Position numbers and translations under genes: made by a program
From: Prostheceraeus crozeri
Lineage: Eukaryota > Platyhelminthes > Polycladida > Euryleptidae
DNA: 64,000 bases
Reading direction: 5' to 3'
Assembly: GCA_907163375.1 (NCBI GenBank)
Contig: CAJQUW010003440.1
Coordinates: 62,001-126,000, forward strand
Shown here: one piece after another, positions 21,378-31,535 of the stretch
Layout of the letters: every line of letters begins with the position of its first letter
Position numbering within the stretch: position 1 is the first letter of the stretch
The notes under the pieces: model-generated
The model's input: only the letters and a program-made list of their open reading frames with translations
Told to the model about the DNA's origin: nothing
The model's database searches: none

Positions 21378-24300
21378 ATGGTAAGTTGAAAATTTCTTCA
21401 CTCATCTCCCTCAAACGTGTGGCTAATAGCATCTTCCTCAATTTCAGGCATCAACTTCATCACCAACACCCTCCCTTCTCGAGGAAAGTTTAGAGTTGTT
21501 GAGTCAAGGTAGGTTGTAACAATACACTGAGACTTGAACAGAGATGAAAGAATGATTTCTCTTTCAGGTGATGTGAGTTCCAGCTCAGGACTCTCGCGAC
21601 AAGGCGACGAGTGGGAATGTGCCGACTGCGGACATATGTTTACAAGGAAGCACAGTCTCCTTCGACACATCAAACAACGTGTGTGTCAACGCAAAGCGGC
21701 GTCAATCTCCGGAGGTGAAGTTGATTCTGACGATGACATCTCCTTTCCTTGCGATTTGTGCCGTCTTTCTTTTGATAGTCACTTTCAGCGATCTTCGCAC
21801 AGACTTCAACACACGCATGCAAATGATCACTACACCAACGGTACCTCTACCATCTCCCTCATTAATGTTTCACATAATAATTTAGTACGCGACTACTGCA
21901 TGGAGTCCAATACTCAAATAGTAGATTTTCCTGAGTGGCTCCTTCAAAATTCAAACATTATCGAAGCGCTCTTCAACAATTTAGACAATTTTAGAATGAA
22001 GGCGCTCATCTACCTTAAACTAAAATATATTAAGATAGATTTTCAAACGGGTCAATTGACGGAGAGAATACAGTTTCATGTTCCTTCCTCTTCCGCAACC
22101 GAAGTTGTAGACTGCGAGTCTTGGCTAAATTTTCACATTCAATGTTTAAAATCAAATGTAGATAAATTCAATCAACGCGACAGCGCTCTCATTTTTGATG
22201 CTGTGGACTCAGCCATATTCAAAATTTCACTATTAGAAAGTCATGCAGCTCGAGGTACATTTAAACTACCAAAAACGTTGTATAATAAGAAAGCTGTCAT
22301 CAATGTCGATTGTAAATCACAGTGTTTCAAATATGCAGTCCTATCCATCCTTCACTATAATGATATCAACGCGCATCGAGATCGCACCTATAGCTATAGA
22401 CAGTGGGAGGATGAACTAGACTTTGAAGGTTGTGATAGTAACAACATGAAAATCAAAGATGTAGAAACGTTCGAAAAACATAATAAGATTAAAATTGTCG
22501 TTCACGTGTGGGAGAAGGGGTTGAAGGGTGCCCGCTATAATTCACGTTCAACTTGTTATGAACGTGTAGTCAACCTCTTATTAGTAAAACAAGATGATAG
22601 CGAGGAATGGCACTAGTGTGGTATTCCCAAAATCTCTCGCTTGTACACTCACTTGGGGCACTCTAAAAGAGGTGAACATTTTGTATGCGACCGCTGCATC
22701 CGCTCCATTTGGAGTAAAGATAAATTTGAAACTCACTATGAATGGTGCAAGCGAGGTAAATTACAAATGGAACGCATGCCCAAAGATAAAATATTTTCAC
22801 ATAGGGATAATGGTGACGAATTAAGTCCCCTGCGTGTCATTTACGCAGACATAGAATGCTACATTGATGATATCATCCACAAGCCAGCAGCCATATCCTG
22901 CTATGAAGTATGGCATGACCACTTTAGGAATAGACAAAACAAAATGTATACTTGGCAAGGTGAAGATTGCATTTCAAAATTTCTAGAATTTCTTGATAAA
23001 GCTGCTAAATTTCAACAATCATATGATTCCCAATTGCAGCGTAAGTCACTACATATGTCAGATGAAGACAAACAAAAATTTGAAAGTTGCACATCCTGTC
23101 CTAAATGTCATAAAACGTTTGATGACGATAAAATTAAGAAAGTGCGTGATCATGATCACATCACTGGTAAATTTAGAAACGCACTCTGCTCCAAATGTAA
23201 CTTTTCACTTAGGTTGAGACGTCGTGTACTACCCGTCATTTTTCATAACTTTAAGGGCTATGACAGTCATATGCTCATAAAAGGAGGGTTGAGCCAGATG
23301 AAATCGTGGCAGTTTAATGTAATAGCACAAACGAGAGAAAAATTCATGGCAATGACAGCAAAAGTACCAGTAGATAAAACTAAAGAAAATAAGACAGTCT
23401 TCTTCGAAATAAAATTTTTAGATTCATTTCAATTCATGTCAGCGTCACTAGCTTCTCTCGTTCGAAATCTCAAGTTTCTTCCCCATAGTCAAACTTTGAA
23501 GAAACACTATCCAAACTTAACGGATGAAATAATCACTCGCAAAGGAGTCTTTCCTTATGCGTATTTTAGCTCAATGTCTAAACTAAATTAAACAACCCTT
23601 CCTTCCATTGACAAATTCAAAAACGATTTGACGGGTGAAGATTGTCCAGTAGAGGACAATGAACATGCTCAAGAGGCATGGTCAAAATTTGAATGTAAAA
23701 CGTTTGGCGATTATATGATCGCTTACTTAGAATTAGATGTCATTTTCCTGGCTGATGTCTTTCAGGAATCTCGACGAGTGGCATTAGAAGAAGACAAATT
23801 AGATCCTGTCCACTTTGTCAGTCTACCAGCCATGTCCTTTAAATCAGCCTTTAAAATGACTGGTGAGACCATTCATCTCTTACAAGACCCGGAGATGTAT
23901 AATATATTTGAGCGCGGAATACGCGGTGGTCTCACATTTGTAAATAAACATCATATAAAATCTGAAACAGTAGGTGATGATCATATCCACCTAAAGTACT
24001 ATGACCAAAATAATTTATATGGCAGTTCACTGTCTAAACCACTACCTCATTCCGAGTTTAGTTGGCTAAATCAAGATGAGCTTGAGTATTACTCCAACCC
24101 TTCAAACATACTGAAGATTCCAGATGAAGGTGATTGGGGATATTATTTTGAAGTGGATTTGATTTATCCAAATAGCATTAAAAATAAAACTGCTGATTTC
24201 CCACTCGCACCTGAATCTGGTGAAGTGACTGAAGATATGTTTTCACCATTCATGTCACAATTTCATAATAACTTAACAGAGTGTGGACAGCCAAGGTACA

Positions 24301-25352
24301 AACCATGCCGCAAACTTTTAATCACCCAATATGATAAGAAAAATTATCTCGTACACTTCTGCATACTAAAATTCTATTTAGAAATGGGCATGCTTCTAAA
24401 GTCAGTTCACCGCATTATCAAATTTAGACAGAAAGCCTTCCTCAAACCCTACATAGATAGTAACAGTCAAAAACGTGCACTCGCCCAAAATAATTTTGAA
24501 AAGGATTTTTATAAATATAATAATAACAGTCTTTTCGGAAAGACCATGGAGGATGTTAGAAAACGTATGAACTACAAACTAGTCGTTGATGAACAAAAAT
24601 ATCACAAATTGACCTCATCACCTCTTTTCATTGATAGAGACATCATCGATGAGGATCTTGTAGGTGTTAAAATGATAAAATCAGAAGTTGAGTTGTGCAA
24701 ACCCATCTATATTGGGCAAGCCGTTTTAGATTATTCCAAGCTTGAAATGTATCAACTCTTCTACAAAATATTAAAACCATGCCCTCTCGTAAAAGAGGTT
24801 CACTTGCTGGGTGGTGATACAGATAGTTTCTTTTTAGGAATTACCACTCAAAAAGATTTAAATTTTAATGAAGTAGGCAAGTCATTAGAAAAATATTTCG
24901 ACACATCTAACTACAATCCCACTCATCCACTCTATTCCATACAGAATAAAGCCAAACTTGGTTGTTTTAAGGATGAAACAGCAGGAAAGGAAATAGATGA
25001 AATGATTATCCTCCGTCCTAAAATGTATTCCATGAAATTAAAAGAATGTGCAGATAGTATTAAGCGTGCTAAAGGTATATCAAAATCCATTGTTCACAAA
25101 ATGAAACATCGGTCCTATAAGAAGGCCTATAAAAATAAAACTATAACGTTTGTCAATATGACAACCTTAAAATCTCAAGTTCATACTGTGAAAACGTACA
25201 CGTTCAAGAAACGAGCACTTTCAGCATGGGAGGATAAGAGGTGTTGGATAGGACATAACACATCTCTTCCACATGGACATCCTGACACAAACATACCACC
25301 ACCCAAAAGAATAAAACTCACGCTACCACATTCAGGAGATGTATTGACATAA
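21378..25352 (+). pseudogene. POLB: Protein-primed family B DNA polymerase of Polinton A
   Basis: This is the Polinton replicase. The N-terminal part has C2H2-like fingers (CADCGHMF..., CDLCRLSF...) and the conserved region with INVDCKSQCF. Then come exonuclease motifs (YADIEC, FHNFKGYDSH) and palm motifs YDQNNLYG (A), NNSLFGKT (B) and GGDTDSF (C). The start codon is followed directly by a short intron and a second small intron lies just inside; the reading phases fit. The motif C site is uninterrupted, unlike in Polinton B. About two breaks. AATAAA at 25511 lies past the stop. Confidence 0.93.
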
Positions 25353-25510
25353 TCAACTTTAACTCAGTATTTTGATGTTGCTTTTTGTAGATATACATGG
25401 TTGTTTTATGTATCGCATGAGATCGTTTCTTCCTTGTGAATATATGCCTACAGTTAGCTCATTCCCCCTATATCTGTGAAAAGACTTTTTCATATACATA
25501 TTTTTATTTC

Positions 25511-25516
25511 AATAAA
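25511..25516 (+). terminator. Poly(A) signal after the polymerase
   Basis: AATAAA 159 bases after the stop, just before the converging gene end at 25532. Confidence 0.5.
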
Positions 25517-25531
25517 CATATCACAATGACT

Positions 25532-27082
25532 TCACTTTGTTTTCCGAAACACTAAAGTTACTAGGGATTCAGAATCTTTCACATGGATGCACTCTTGTAA
25601 ACCATTGGTAATTTTGATAGCAATAGAGGGTATAGTTTGTTTGACGACGGGATGATAGAAAATAGATTCAAACATCTTCTCGACTATTCCATATGAAGCG
25701 TCTTTATCATGAATGAAATCACGTAAAATGTATTCTTTTTTCTCACCAACAGAAATAGGTAGAATCAAATCACTTTGAATGTAAAGGTGCTGTTCATGTT
25801 TATCAAGTGTCATTGGTGTTTCTATACCAATCGTATGCGCAGCAGCAAACACTGTTTGTAGCATTGAAAAACCAAAGAGTTTTTTCAAATTTTTACTCAA
25901 TTGACATTGAATGTCATCACCCAGTTTCAGAACAACGCGTTGATTTTCAATTGAAAACGAAATGTGGTGTGTCTTTACATCATATTTACTTTTCATCACA
26001 TGCTTCAACTTCTGTTGTATATAAGGATTTACTACATGAATGAAGCTTTCAACTGTATGATATAAACGCGGCATTATATTGATAGCAACTTTAGATTCTT
26101 CATAAGACTGGTAAATTTTCTTGATGCGATCGCCATAGATGTCCACCCACCATTCATCATTAACTGAATCAGCTTTAGTGTGATATTCATGAGAAGCATA
26201 CACCACACCGCTTCCAATAATAGGTGTATGATGTCTTACAAAATGACGAAAGGTTGGAGAGAAATAAACTGTAAGTTTGTCATTATATTTCTGAATAACC
26301 AACTTATTTTTGTTCGCCATAATTTTCTCTCCATACTTCTTACCCACAGTCTCATTCCATCGTTTTACTAACTCAATAAGTGATAAAGGTTGAACACCAC
26401 GCTTTTTCAAAATGATGCGTTCTTTGCATTCTACAACATCTTCATCAAATATTTTAAATCTATAATGAAATTTGTTGATTCGATTTGAATAAACTTTTTT
26501 AACATTTGCAGTAGCAATTGATGTTAGATGTAGTCCATGACCAAAACCAAGATGTGGATAGAATTCATTATCCAACCTCAGCGTAAGACCTTTAGTAAAA
26601 GAATGAAAGCGGAGGAACTGTCTCCCACTCCAATGATAGATAGTAAACTCATAAGCTTTCTGATTTTTATTCTTCATGATGGAAGTATTACCACTGTTGA
26701 ATGCCTTAATAATTTTCTCATTCCCAAATGGTTCATAAGAATCTGATTTTATCTGAATCCATTCATAGTTCCACTTTCCATCTGATGTTAAATTGTATGG
26801 GAACTGAAATGTATTATTCATCGTTATTCCATCATGGGTGCGAGGAGTCAATATCATTTCTTCCAAATCATTCACATTCTGAATATTGCTATCATAGCAA
26901 ATACTAGAAACGCCAACCTCCCATTCACCTTCTAAATGCAGTGGCCGATTTAATTCTACTCGATAGTCTGATGGTTTATTTTTGGGAAATTTATTCATAG
27001 AAGCATTACTGGGCAAGTAGATTAGAAACGAGTCCTTATTTTCACTTTCCATATTATTCACATTGGAAAAATATATTAGCAT
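25532..27082 (-). CDS. Polinton virion-type protein, EGEWEVG family (A)
   Basis: 516 codons, open. ATGs at 27082 and 27052; the later one (MESENKDSFLIYLPSN) matches the usual family start. The N-terminal signature FLIYLPSNASM...LEGEWEVGVSSICY is common to Polinton proteins of unassigned virion role. A TATGCAAA-type motif lies close upstream (27085-27092). Its neighbour at 27092-28490 has the same head (LLSN, LNGNWEAGV), so the two look like tandem paralogues. Probably a capsid-associated or attachment protein; inference only. Confidence 0.75.
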   Translation of the reverse strand: MLIYFSNVNNMESENKDSFLIYLPSNASMNKFPKNKPSDYRVELNRPLHLEGEWEVGVSSICYDSNIQNVNDLEEMILTPRTHDGITMNNTFQFPYNLTSDGKWNYEWIQIKSDSYEPFGNEKIIKAFNSGNTSIMKNKNQKAYEFTIYHWSGRQFLRFHSFTKGLTLRLDNEFYPHLGFGHGLHLTSIATANVKKVYSNRINKFHYRFKIFDEDVVECKERIILKKRGVQPLSLIELVKRWNETVGKKYGEKIMANKNKLVIQKYNDKLTVYFSPTFRHFVRHHTPIIGSGVVYASHEYHTKADSVNDEWWVDIYGDRIKKIYQSYEESKVAINIMPRLYHTVESFIHVVNPYIQQKLKHVMKSKYDVKTHHISFSIENQRVVLKLGDDIQCQLSKNLKKLFGFSMLQTVFAAAHTIGIETPMTLDKHEQHLYIQSDLILPISVGEKKEYILRDFIHDKDASYGIVEKMFESIFYHPVVKQTIPSIAIKITNGLQECIHVKDSESLVTLVFRKTK

Positions 27083-27084
27083 AC

Positions 27085-27092
27085 TTTTGCAT
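27085..27092 (-). promoter_or_regulatory. ATGCAAA motif upstream of virion-type gene
   Basis: Gene-strand reading TTAATGCAAAAG, about 33 bases before the ATG at 27052. It overlaps the last codon of the neighbouring gene. Confidence 0.55.
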
Positions 27093-28490
27093 TAACTCTT
27101 CATTCGGAAATGGAGTGTGATACTTGTCACAGCATCTTTATGAAAAGGAATCAACGCACCAGCATCGTCATAAATGGCAATATCAATTTGTGGGATGTAG
27201 TTTGATTTCAGCTTTGTATAATGCACTTTCTTGAAAGTATGCTCAGATAAAATACTGCAGCTTTTTGGCTGGTATGGTATCATTGCTAGCAATGGAGCTT
27301 CAACATCTCCCACACGTACATCTTCACCAATATTGGAATATATCTGAAAATAGTTAATACGACGCGATAGCGACATGTCTGCGCTAGCTTTGGTTACAGT
27401 ACCACTTTTAAAGATATTTTGATCAAAACCCAAAATGTCCATTAGAGTTTTATCCATAATTAGTTCAATACCTTTTCCACTTATAGTGAGAGACAAAGTA
27501 CCTTCTTTTTCAGAAAATGAAATATGTTGGTCATTAATCACTTCATTTAAATAATCTACAACCAATTTAACCGAAGTAATAATGCGAGGCATCAACACTC
27601 TTGTTTCATGTAAGATACCACCAAAAGGCTCTACACACTTTCTGTATAAAGATACGGACCATTCTGTATCAAATTGATTTGACCTTTCACATGGTAAATG
27701 TTGCATATCAAATTTTCCATGAACAGCTGCAGAACGATGTCGTAAGAACTGATGAAAATCTTTTGAACAAACTAATACTAGATCATCATCATTTAATTTG
27801 CTTATTGCAATATGATTAGATGATTTAATATAAGTCAATGTTGCCACTTGTTTACCATCAACTCGAAGGAGATAATTAAATTTCTTCAATAATGTTTCAG
27901 GAGTCATGTTTGTCTTTCTTGGCTTAATCACAATCTTCTTCACCAACGTCTTCTCATTTCTTGGAATAAGATCTACATAATACGCTTCCTCTCGATATAT
28001 TAACTGTTTATGACCACTTATGTGGTAATTAACGTTAAAATTATCATAGCTTGTTAAGGCGCTAGCGAGGTATCCTAAATCATTTCTTAAACTTGGACTT
28101 AAACCAACAATCCAATCTTTCTCAACTACATGATGTACATAGGTATAATCATCATTGTGCGGAGTAAATTGGGCAATATGTTTACACGCTTTATTCAAGA
28201 AATCATATATAAACTTTTTACATGTTAAGAGATCTTTCTTTGGCCACTGTGGAATGTATACTCGGCACCCCTTTTCACATTGGTAAGCAGCTGTACGTCT
28301 CATATTAATAGTCATCACCTCATGATCAAAAGTATAGACACAGTTGCTATAAACAAGTTGAGTGACACCTGCTTCCCAATTTCCATTTAGCTGTTGTGCA
28401 TGATCAATGGGAGTAGAAAAGAGTGCGGCTCGATTACTAGTAAATCTCTTTGTAGCCGCATTGCTAAGCAAAATATGATAAAACGACATT
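27092..28490 (-). CDS. Second virion-type paralogue, NGNWEAGV family (A)
   Basis: Start ATG at 28488-28490 (MSFYHILLSN). The upstream extension to 28510 needs a TTG and contains the promoter motif, so I reject it. 466 codons, open. Signatures are HILLSNAATKRF, LNGNWEAGVTQLVY and a LGFDQNIF box. It is similar in plan to the gene at 25532-27082 but well diverged. Divergent from the PC4-like gene 1 with only 34 bp between start codons. Confidence 0.75.
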
Positions 28491-28510
28491 TTTATATTGC
28501 TGATCTGCAA

Positions 28511-28518
28511 CTTTGCAT
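28511..28518 (-). promoter_or_regulatory. TATGCAAA motif between divergent genes
   Basis: Reverse-strand TTATGCAAAGTTG, 20 bases before the ATG at 28490. The rightward gene starting at 28525 has no other promoter-like signal in the 34-bp gap, so the site may serve both. Confidence 0.65.
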
Positions 28519-28524
28519 AACATC

Positions 28525-28881
28525 ATGAAGACTTGGATTTTGGACTCTCTACAATATATCAGAGTTGATCGTGATGGAAACGTACATTTCAAAAATTCTC
28601 ATGGTCATACATCAAGAGGAATTACATTAACATGGCGACAATTTGTCAACCTCAATGATATCATGAGGGATTTGGAATATTTTGAAACATTAAGATTCAT
28701 CTCCTTGGATGATCAAGTTTGGCTTCAACATTACAGAAATGAAATTCAAATCTACCATTCTCATTCCGCAAACTGTTTCTCATTTCGCAAATACAATTGG
28801 GAGAAGTATAGAAGATACATACATCGCTCCATCATGACATTTATTCGTCGTGAGTTCATCGCCCTACTATGCAAATCTTAA
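28525..28881 (+). CDS. PC4-like single-stranded-DNA/transcription cofactor, copy 1 (A)
   Basis: ATG at 28525 (MKTWILDSL). 118 residues, basic and aromatic. The stretch VHFKNSHG...SRGITLTWRQFVNLNDIM resembles the core of PC4/SUB1 (strand, then GISLTxxQWxxL helix), the coactivator that binds melted promoter DNA. C-terminal HRSIMTFIRREF is a basic helix. Its neighbour is a paralogue, and a TBP-like gene follows. The family call is by eye and moderate. It could instead be a Polinton-specific DNA-binding fold. Confidence 0.6.
   Translation: MKTWILDSLQYIRVDRDGNVHFKNSHGHTSRGITLTWRQFVNLNDIMRDLEYFETLRFISLDDQVWLQHYRNEIQIYHSHSANCFSFRKYNWEKYRRYIHRSIMTFIRREFIALLCKS
28869..28876 (+). promoter_or_regulatory. 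TATGCAAAT motif before PC4-like gene 2
   Basis: CTATGCAAAT ending 27 bases before the ATG at 28904; it overlaps the end of the previous frame. Confidence 0.6.
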
Positions 28882-28903
28882 TCAGACATGACTACCACAC
28901 ATC

Positions 28904-29554
28904 ATGAGTTGGAAATTAGATTCCTTACAACGTATTGAAACGGATCATGATCGAAACGTCTATTTCAAAGATTCAACTGGAAATGTGAGAAGAGAGTTTG
29001 CTTTATCTTATCGTCATTTTCAATCTCTACATCATATCATGAAGGACTTGAAATACTTCTATATGAAAAGACATTCACGTATTGGAAATCGCATCTGGCT
29101 GCGCGTCAACAATCGGCGAATTCAGCTCTATCATTCCCAACTTCATACTAACTTCACATTTCATCAAGGTAGTTGGGAAAAGTATAAAAGGAAGGTACAT
29201 CGCTCAATTTACTCATTCTTTCATCATGAAGCGCCATCGCTACACCATCGTCAACATTCTCCGTCGCTTCAGACTCTACACCAAAATCGATCTCACAACA
29301 TTACACCAACACCTTCCAAACAGCAAGTATTATCCGGGCCGACCTCACATGTTAGTGGTGAAGATGAACAATTCACGGAATCTTCAACTCTTCCCAAATG
29401 GGACTGTACAGATTCTCGGCGCCCTTTCTCATTCATCGGCGCAGTCAATGCGCTTAGAGCTACAAAGACTACTACGTCGGATATGGAAGAGGGAGAGGTG
29501 TGTGATGTCGAATCTGACTGTGGACAATATGGTGATCTCTACTCAATTGAGTGA
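28904..29554 (+). CDS. PC4-like protein, copy 2, with overlapping tail (A)
   Basis: The first 105 residues parallel copy 1 (RNVYFKDSTGNVRREFALSY, HIMKDLKYF, WEKYKRKVHRSIYSFF), so the two are paralogues and likely bind single-stranded DNA. After that the frame continues for about 110 residues of Ser/His/Pro-rich, low-constraint sequence. That part coincides with the TBP-like gene read in another frame (29226-29554). The tail may therefore be mere read-over of the overlap, or a true extra tail. Open as it stands. Confidence 0.6.
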   Translation: MSWKLDSLQRIETDHDRNVYFKDSTGNVRREFALSYRHFQSLHHIMKDLKYFYMKRHSRIGNRIWLRVNNRRIQLYHSQLHTNFTFHQGSWEKYKRKVHRSIYSFFHHEAPSLHHRQHSPSLQTLHQNRSHNITPTPSKQQVLSGPTSHVSGEDEQFTESSTLPKWDCTDSRRPFSFIGAVNALRATKTTTSDMEEGEVCDVESDCGQYGDLYSIE

Positions 29555-29771
29555 AAGTGTATCATTTTTGAAGATTCGTACCAGCAGTTACAATTTGTGT
29601 TATGAACCCGAACTTTTTCCTGCAGCTCTCATTAGTTGTTGGTTACCTGTGCATGTGGCAATCTTTCATAATAGTAAAGTGATCATTACTGGACTAAAAT
29701 CTCATGTACAAGCAAATGTGATCCTAGACTATCTCATTGAGTATGTACGTACCCAGCGGATTGTAAAATAA
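29226..29771 (+). CDS. TBP-like protein encoded by Polinton A (two TBP lobes)
   Basis: ATG at 29226 gives 181 residues spanning both repeats of the TATA-binding-protein fold. Lobe 1 has IVNILRRFRLYTKIDL, then YPGRP and LFPNGTVQILGA, matching TBP's N-x-V...L.CKLDL...YNP.RF...IFSSGKMVCTGA pattern. Lobe 2 has VDNMVISTQL, then CYEPELFPAALIS and IFHNSKVIITGLKS, matching QNMVGS...YEPELFPGLIY...IFVSGKVVLTGAK. TBP bends promoter DNA to seat RNA polymerase. No acidic N-tail. The start is chosen because upstream codons are the PC4-like gene in another frame. It sits beside PC4-like genes, suggesting a dedicated transcription set. Confidence 0.88.
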   Translation: MKRHRYTIVNILRRFRLYTKIDLTTLHQHLPNSKYYPGRPHMLVVKMNNSRNLQLFPNGTVQILGALSHSSAQSMRLELQRLLRRIWKRERCVMSNLTVDNMVISTQLSESVSFLKIRTSSYNLCYEPELFPAALISCWLPVHVAIFHNSKVIITGLKSHVQANVILDYLIEYVRTQRIVK

Positions 29772-29797
29772 AAAACAATTTTTCCAACATGATGTTT

Positions 29798-30259
29798 TTA
29801 TTTCAAATCATGATAGAACTTACAAATCATTTTTTCATTAGAGGATGGATTACATGAAAAGTTTTGAATAATAGATGCAAATCGAGATACATGTAAACGT
29901 TTTAAGATGAAGTACAGTACAAAAGCACCACACGTTGATGAAAGTGGATGTTGTAGTATGCGTTCATTTCGCTGATATTGACGCGTATGTTTTCTCAACC
30001 ACTTCTGTGTTGGTATATTTGGAGGTTGAGCAAGAGAGTCAAATAGTTCACCACGTCGGTCTTCTCCAATAAAGATCGCTTTCCAATGCTCACCGCCTAA
30101 ATTCTGCGAATGAGTGTTTAGCACAATAAAGATGGGATAGTGATTTACTGCAGGTGGTAAGGTATCGAGTGAATAGACATTATCGAAAGATTTCAACGTC
30201 GCTTCGTCTGCATTACGCTGCACTTTAGTCTTAATATCGTCAGCAGTCAACCAACTCAT
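29798..30259 (-). CDS. PRO: Adenain-type cysteine protease of Polinton A
   Basis: 153 residues, open. The adenovirus-protease-like triad is visible: His in LGGEHWKAIF, Asp in GELFDSLAQPP and Cys in STCGAFVLYF. The order is usual, and 150 residues is normal for Polinton PRO. The family processes virion precursors at (M/L/I)xGG-x-type sites; the basic proteins at 31536 and 34518 have such GG motifs. It overlaps the capsid gene stop by one base, so the two are probably co-transcribed leftward. Confidence 0.9.
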   Translation of the reverse strand: MSWLTADDIKTKVQRNADEATLKSFDNVYSLDTLPPAVNHYPIFIVLNTHSQNLGGEHWKAIFIGEDRRGELFDSLAQPPNIPTQKWLRKHTRQYQRNERILQHPLSSTCGAFVLYFILKRLHVSRFASIIQNFSCNPSSNEKMICKFYHDLK

Positions 30260-31533
30260 TAACGATTATACTGAAGAATCACGTCACGATACTTTGTAAT
30301 TTCAATATTTGAATCGAAGACTGCATAAATTAATACATTGATCGTCTCAGGTAGTGTTCTTTTGAACGTCAAATCCAAACGAATATTATGAGGCACGTTC
30401 GCTTGACGATAGGGTGCACTAATATCGCTGTCAGCAGTCAAATCAAATGCATAAATAGTATATCCACTCTTAAACTCTTTCATAGTCAGTCCGTTGGTGT
30501 CATCCGTATTGTAAAAGCCAAAGACATCCATAAAATCAACATAACTGCGCATAAATTGATCCGAAGCAAAATCTGGTTTGTAGGGTGGACCAGGATGACT
30601 CACACCATTTACACGTAAAGCAATTTCACTTAACTGATTGTGTTTAAAATTGAAAGGATTCTTCTTTATATTACCATTAAATGCATCATTTTCAACCATT
30701 GCCACCATGAGGAGCTTCGGTGCTTCCGATGGAAAGAGGCCATCTTTCATGAAACTCTTTTGATCTTTCGGAATTGTAAAGGTGAGAAGCTTTGTATGCT
30801 GAACGGGGTAAATGGCATTTTGGCGGTTAAGGCCTTCAGCATGCCCTCTAATGACACTTGGATTCGGTACTACTCGACGAATGTAAAGTGCAATATCTTC
30901 CACATGAATTCTAAAATTGTCAAATTTAGCAAATGCATTCAGCGCAAATTCAGGCTTATTCAATGTCAGCTTGAGTCGCATGCTGGTATTACAGAGTAAA
31001 AACTTTGACTGTCTAAAGAAGTCTAAATTCAGCGGACCATATAGCTGACATACTTTACTATCTTTAATCATAGCAGATCGCTTTACAAAGCCATTGTTTG
31101 TTTCAACATCAAATTTTCCTGCTTCATCTCTATACCATTCCATGGCTTCCATATGACTTTTTTGTGCTGGATGAAACTGTGATACATGATTGAAATATGA
31201 TTTATAGGGATAATCGCTTTGACCACCTTCCACTTGCTGCTCTCCAATCGTTAGAGAAACATCGCGAAGTAATGTAGTCAATGGTAAATTGTTCAGTCCA
31301 ACTTTATGTGCATCGTCAATAGCAGTTCCATCTGCTTGCTGAATTCTAAACTTCAAATCAAGCATCGCATAACTCAAATCTATGTAGTCATCACTACCAC
31401 CAGGAATAACAAATTCAATGGGGCCAGCATTCTCAGCTGTTCGAGGATGATAATCTACAATACTTGAACTAAGAATATCTGTCTGTATGGCTTGTTGATC
31501 GAACAAACAAAAACCGGAAGTTTTACACTCCAT
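30259..31533 (-). CDS. Major capsid (hexon-like, double jelly-roll) protein of Polinton A
   Basis: 424 residues, open. It matches the widespread Polinton capsid family (F54H12.2-like): DILSSSIVDYHP near the start, IEFVIPGGSDDYIDLSYAMLDLKF, PLTTLLRDVSLTIGEQQVEGG, and near the end YTIYAFDLTADSD and LRLDLTFKRTLPETINVLIYA. This family forms the double jelly-roll shell in structural work on Polintons. Its ATG is 2 bp from the upstream basic gene, and the protease follows: a virion operon. Confidence 0.88.
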   Translation of the reverse strand: MECKTSGFCLFDQQAIQTDILSSSIVDYHPRTAENAGPIEFVIPGGSDDYIDLSYAMLDLKFRIQQADGTAIDDAHKVGLNNLPLTTLLRDVSLTIGEQQVEGGQSDYPYKSYFNHVSQFHPAQKSHMEAMEWYRDEAGKFDVETNNGFVKRSAMIKDSKVCQLYGPLNLDFFRQSKFLLCNTSMRLKLTLNKPEFALNAFAKFDNFRIHVEDIALYIRRVVPNPSVIRGHAEGLNRQNAIYPVQHTKLLTFTIPKDQKSFMKDGLFPSEAPKLLMVAMVENDAFNGNIKKNPFNFKHNQLSEIALRVNGVSHPGPPYKPDFASDQFMRSYVDFMDVFGFYNTDDTNGLTMKEFKSGYTIYAFDLTADSDISAPYRQANVPHNIRLDLTFKRTLPETINVLIYAVFDSNIEITKYRDVILQYNR

Positions 31534-31535
31534 GA

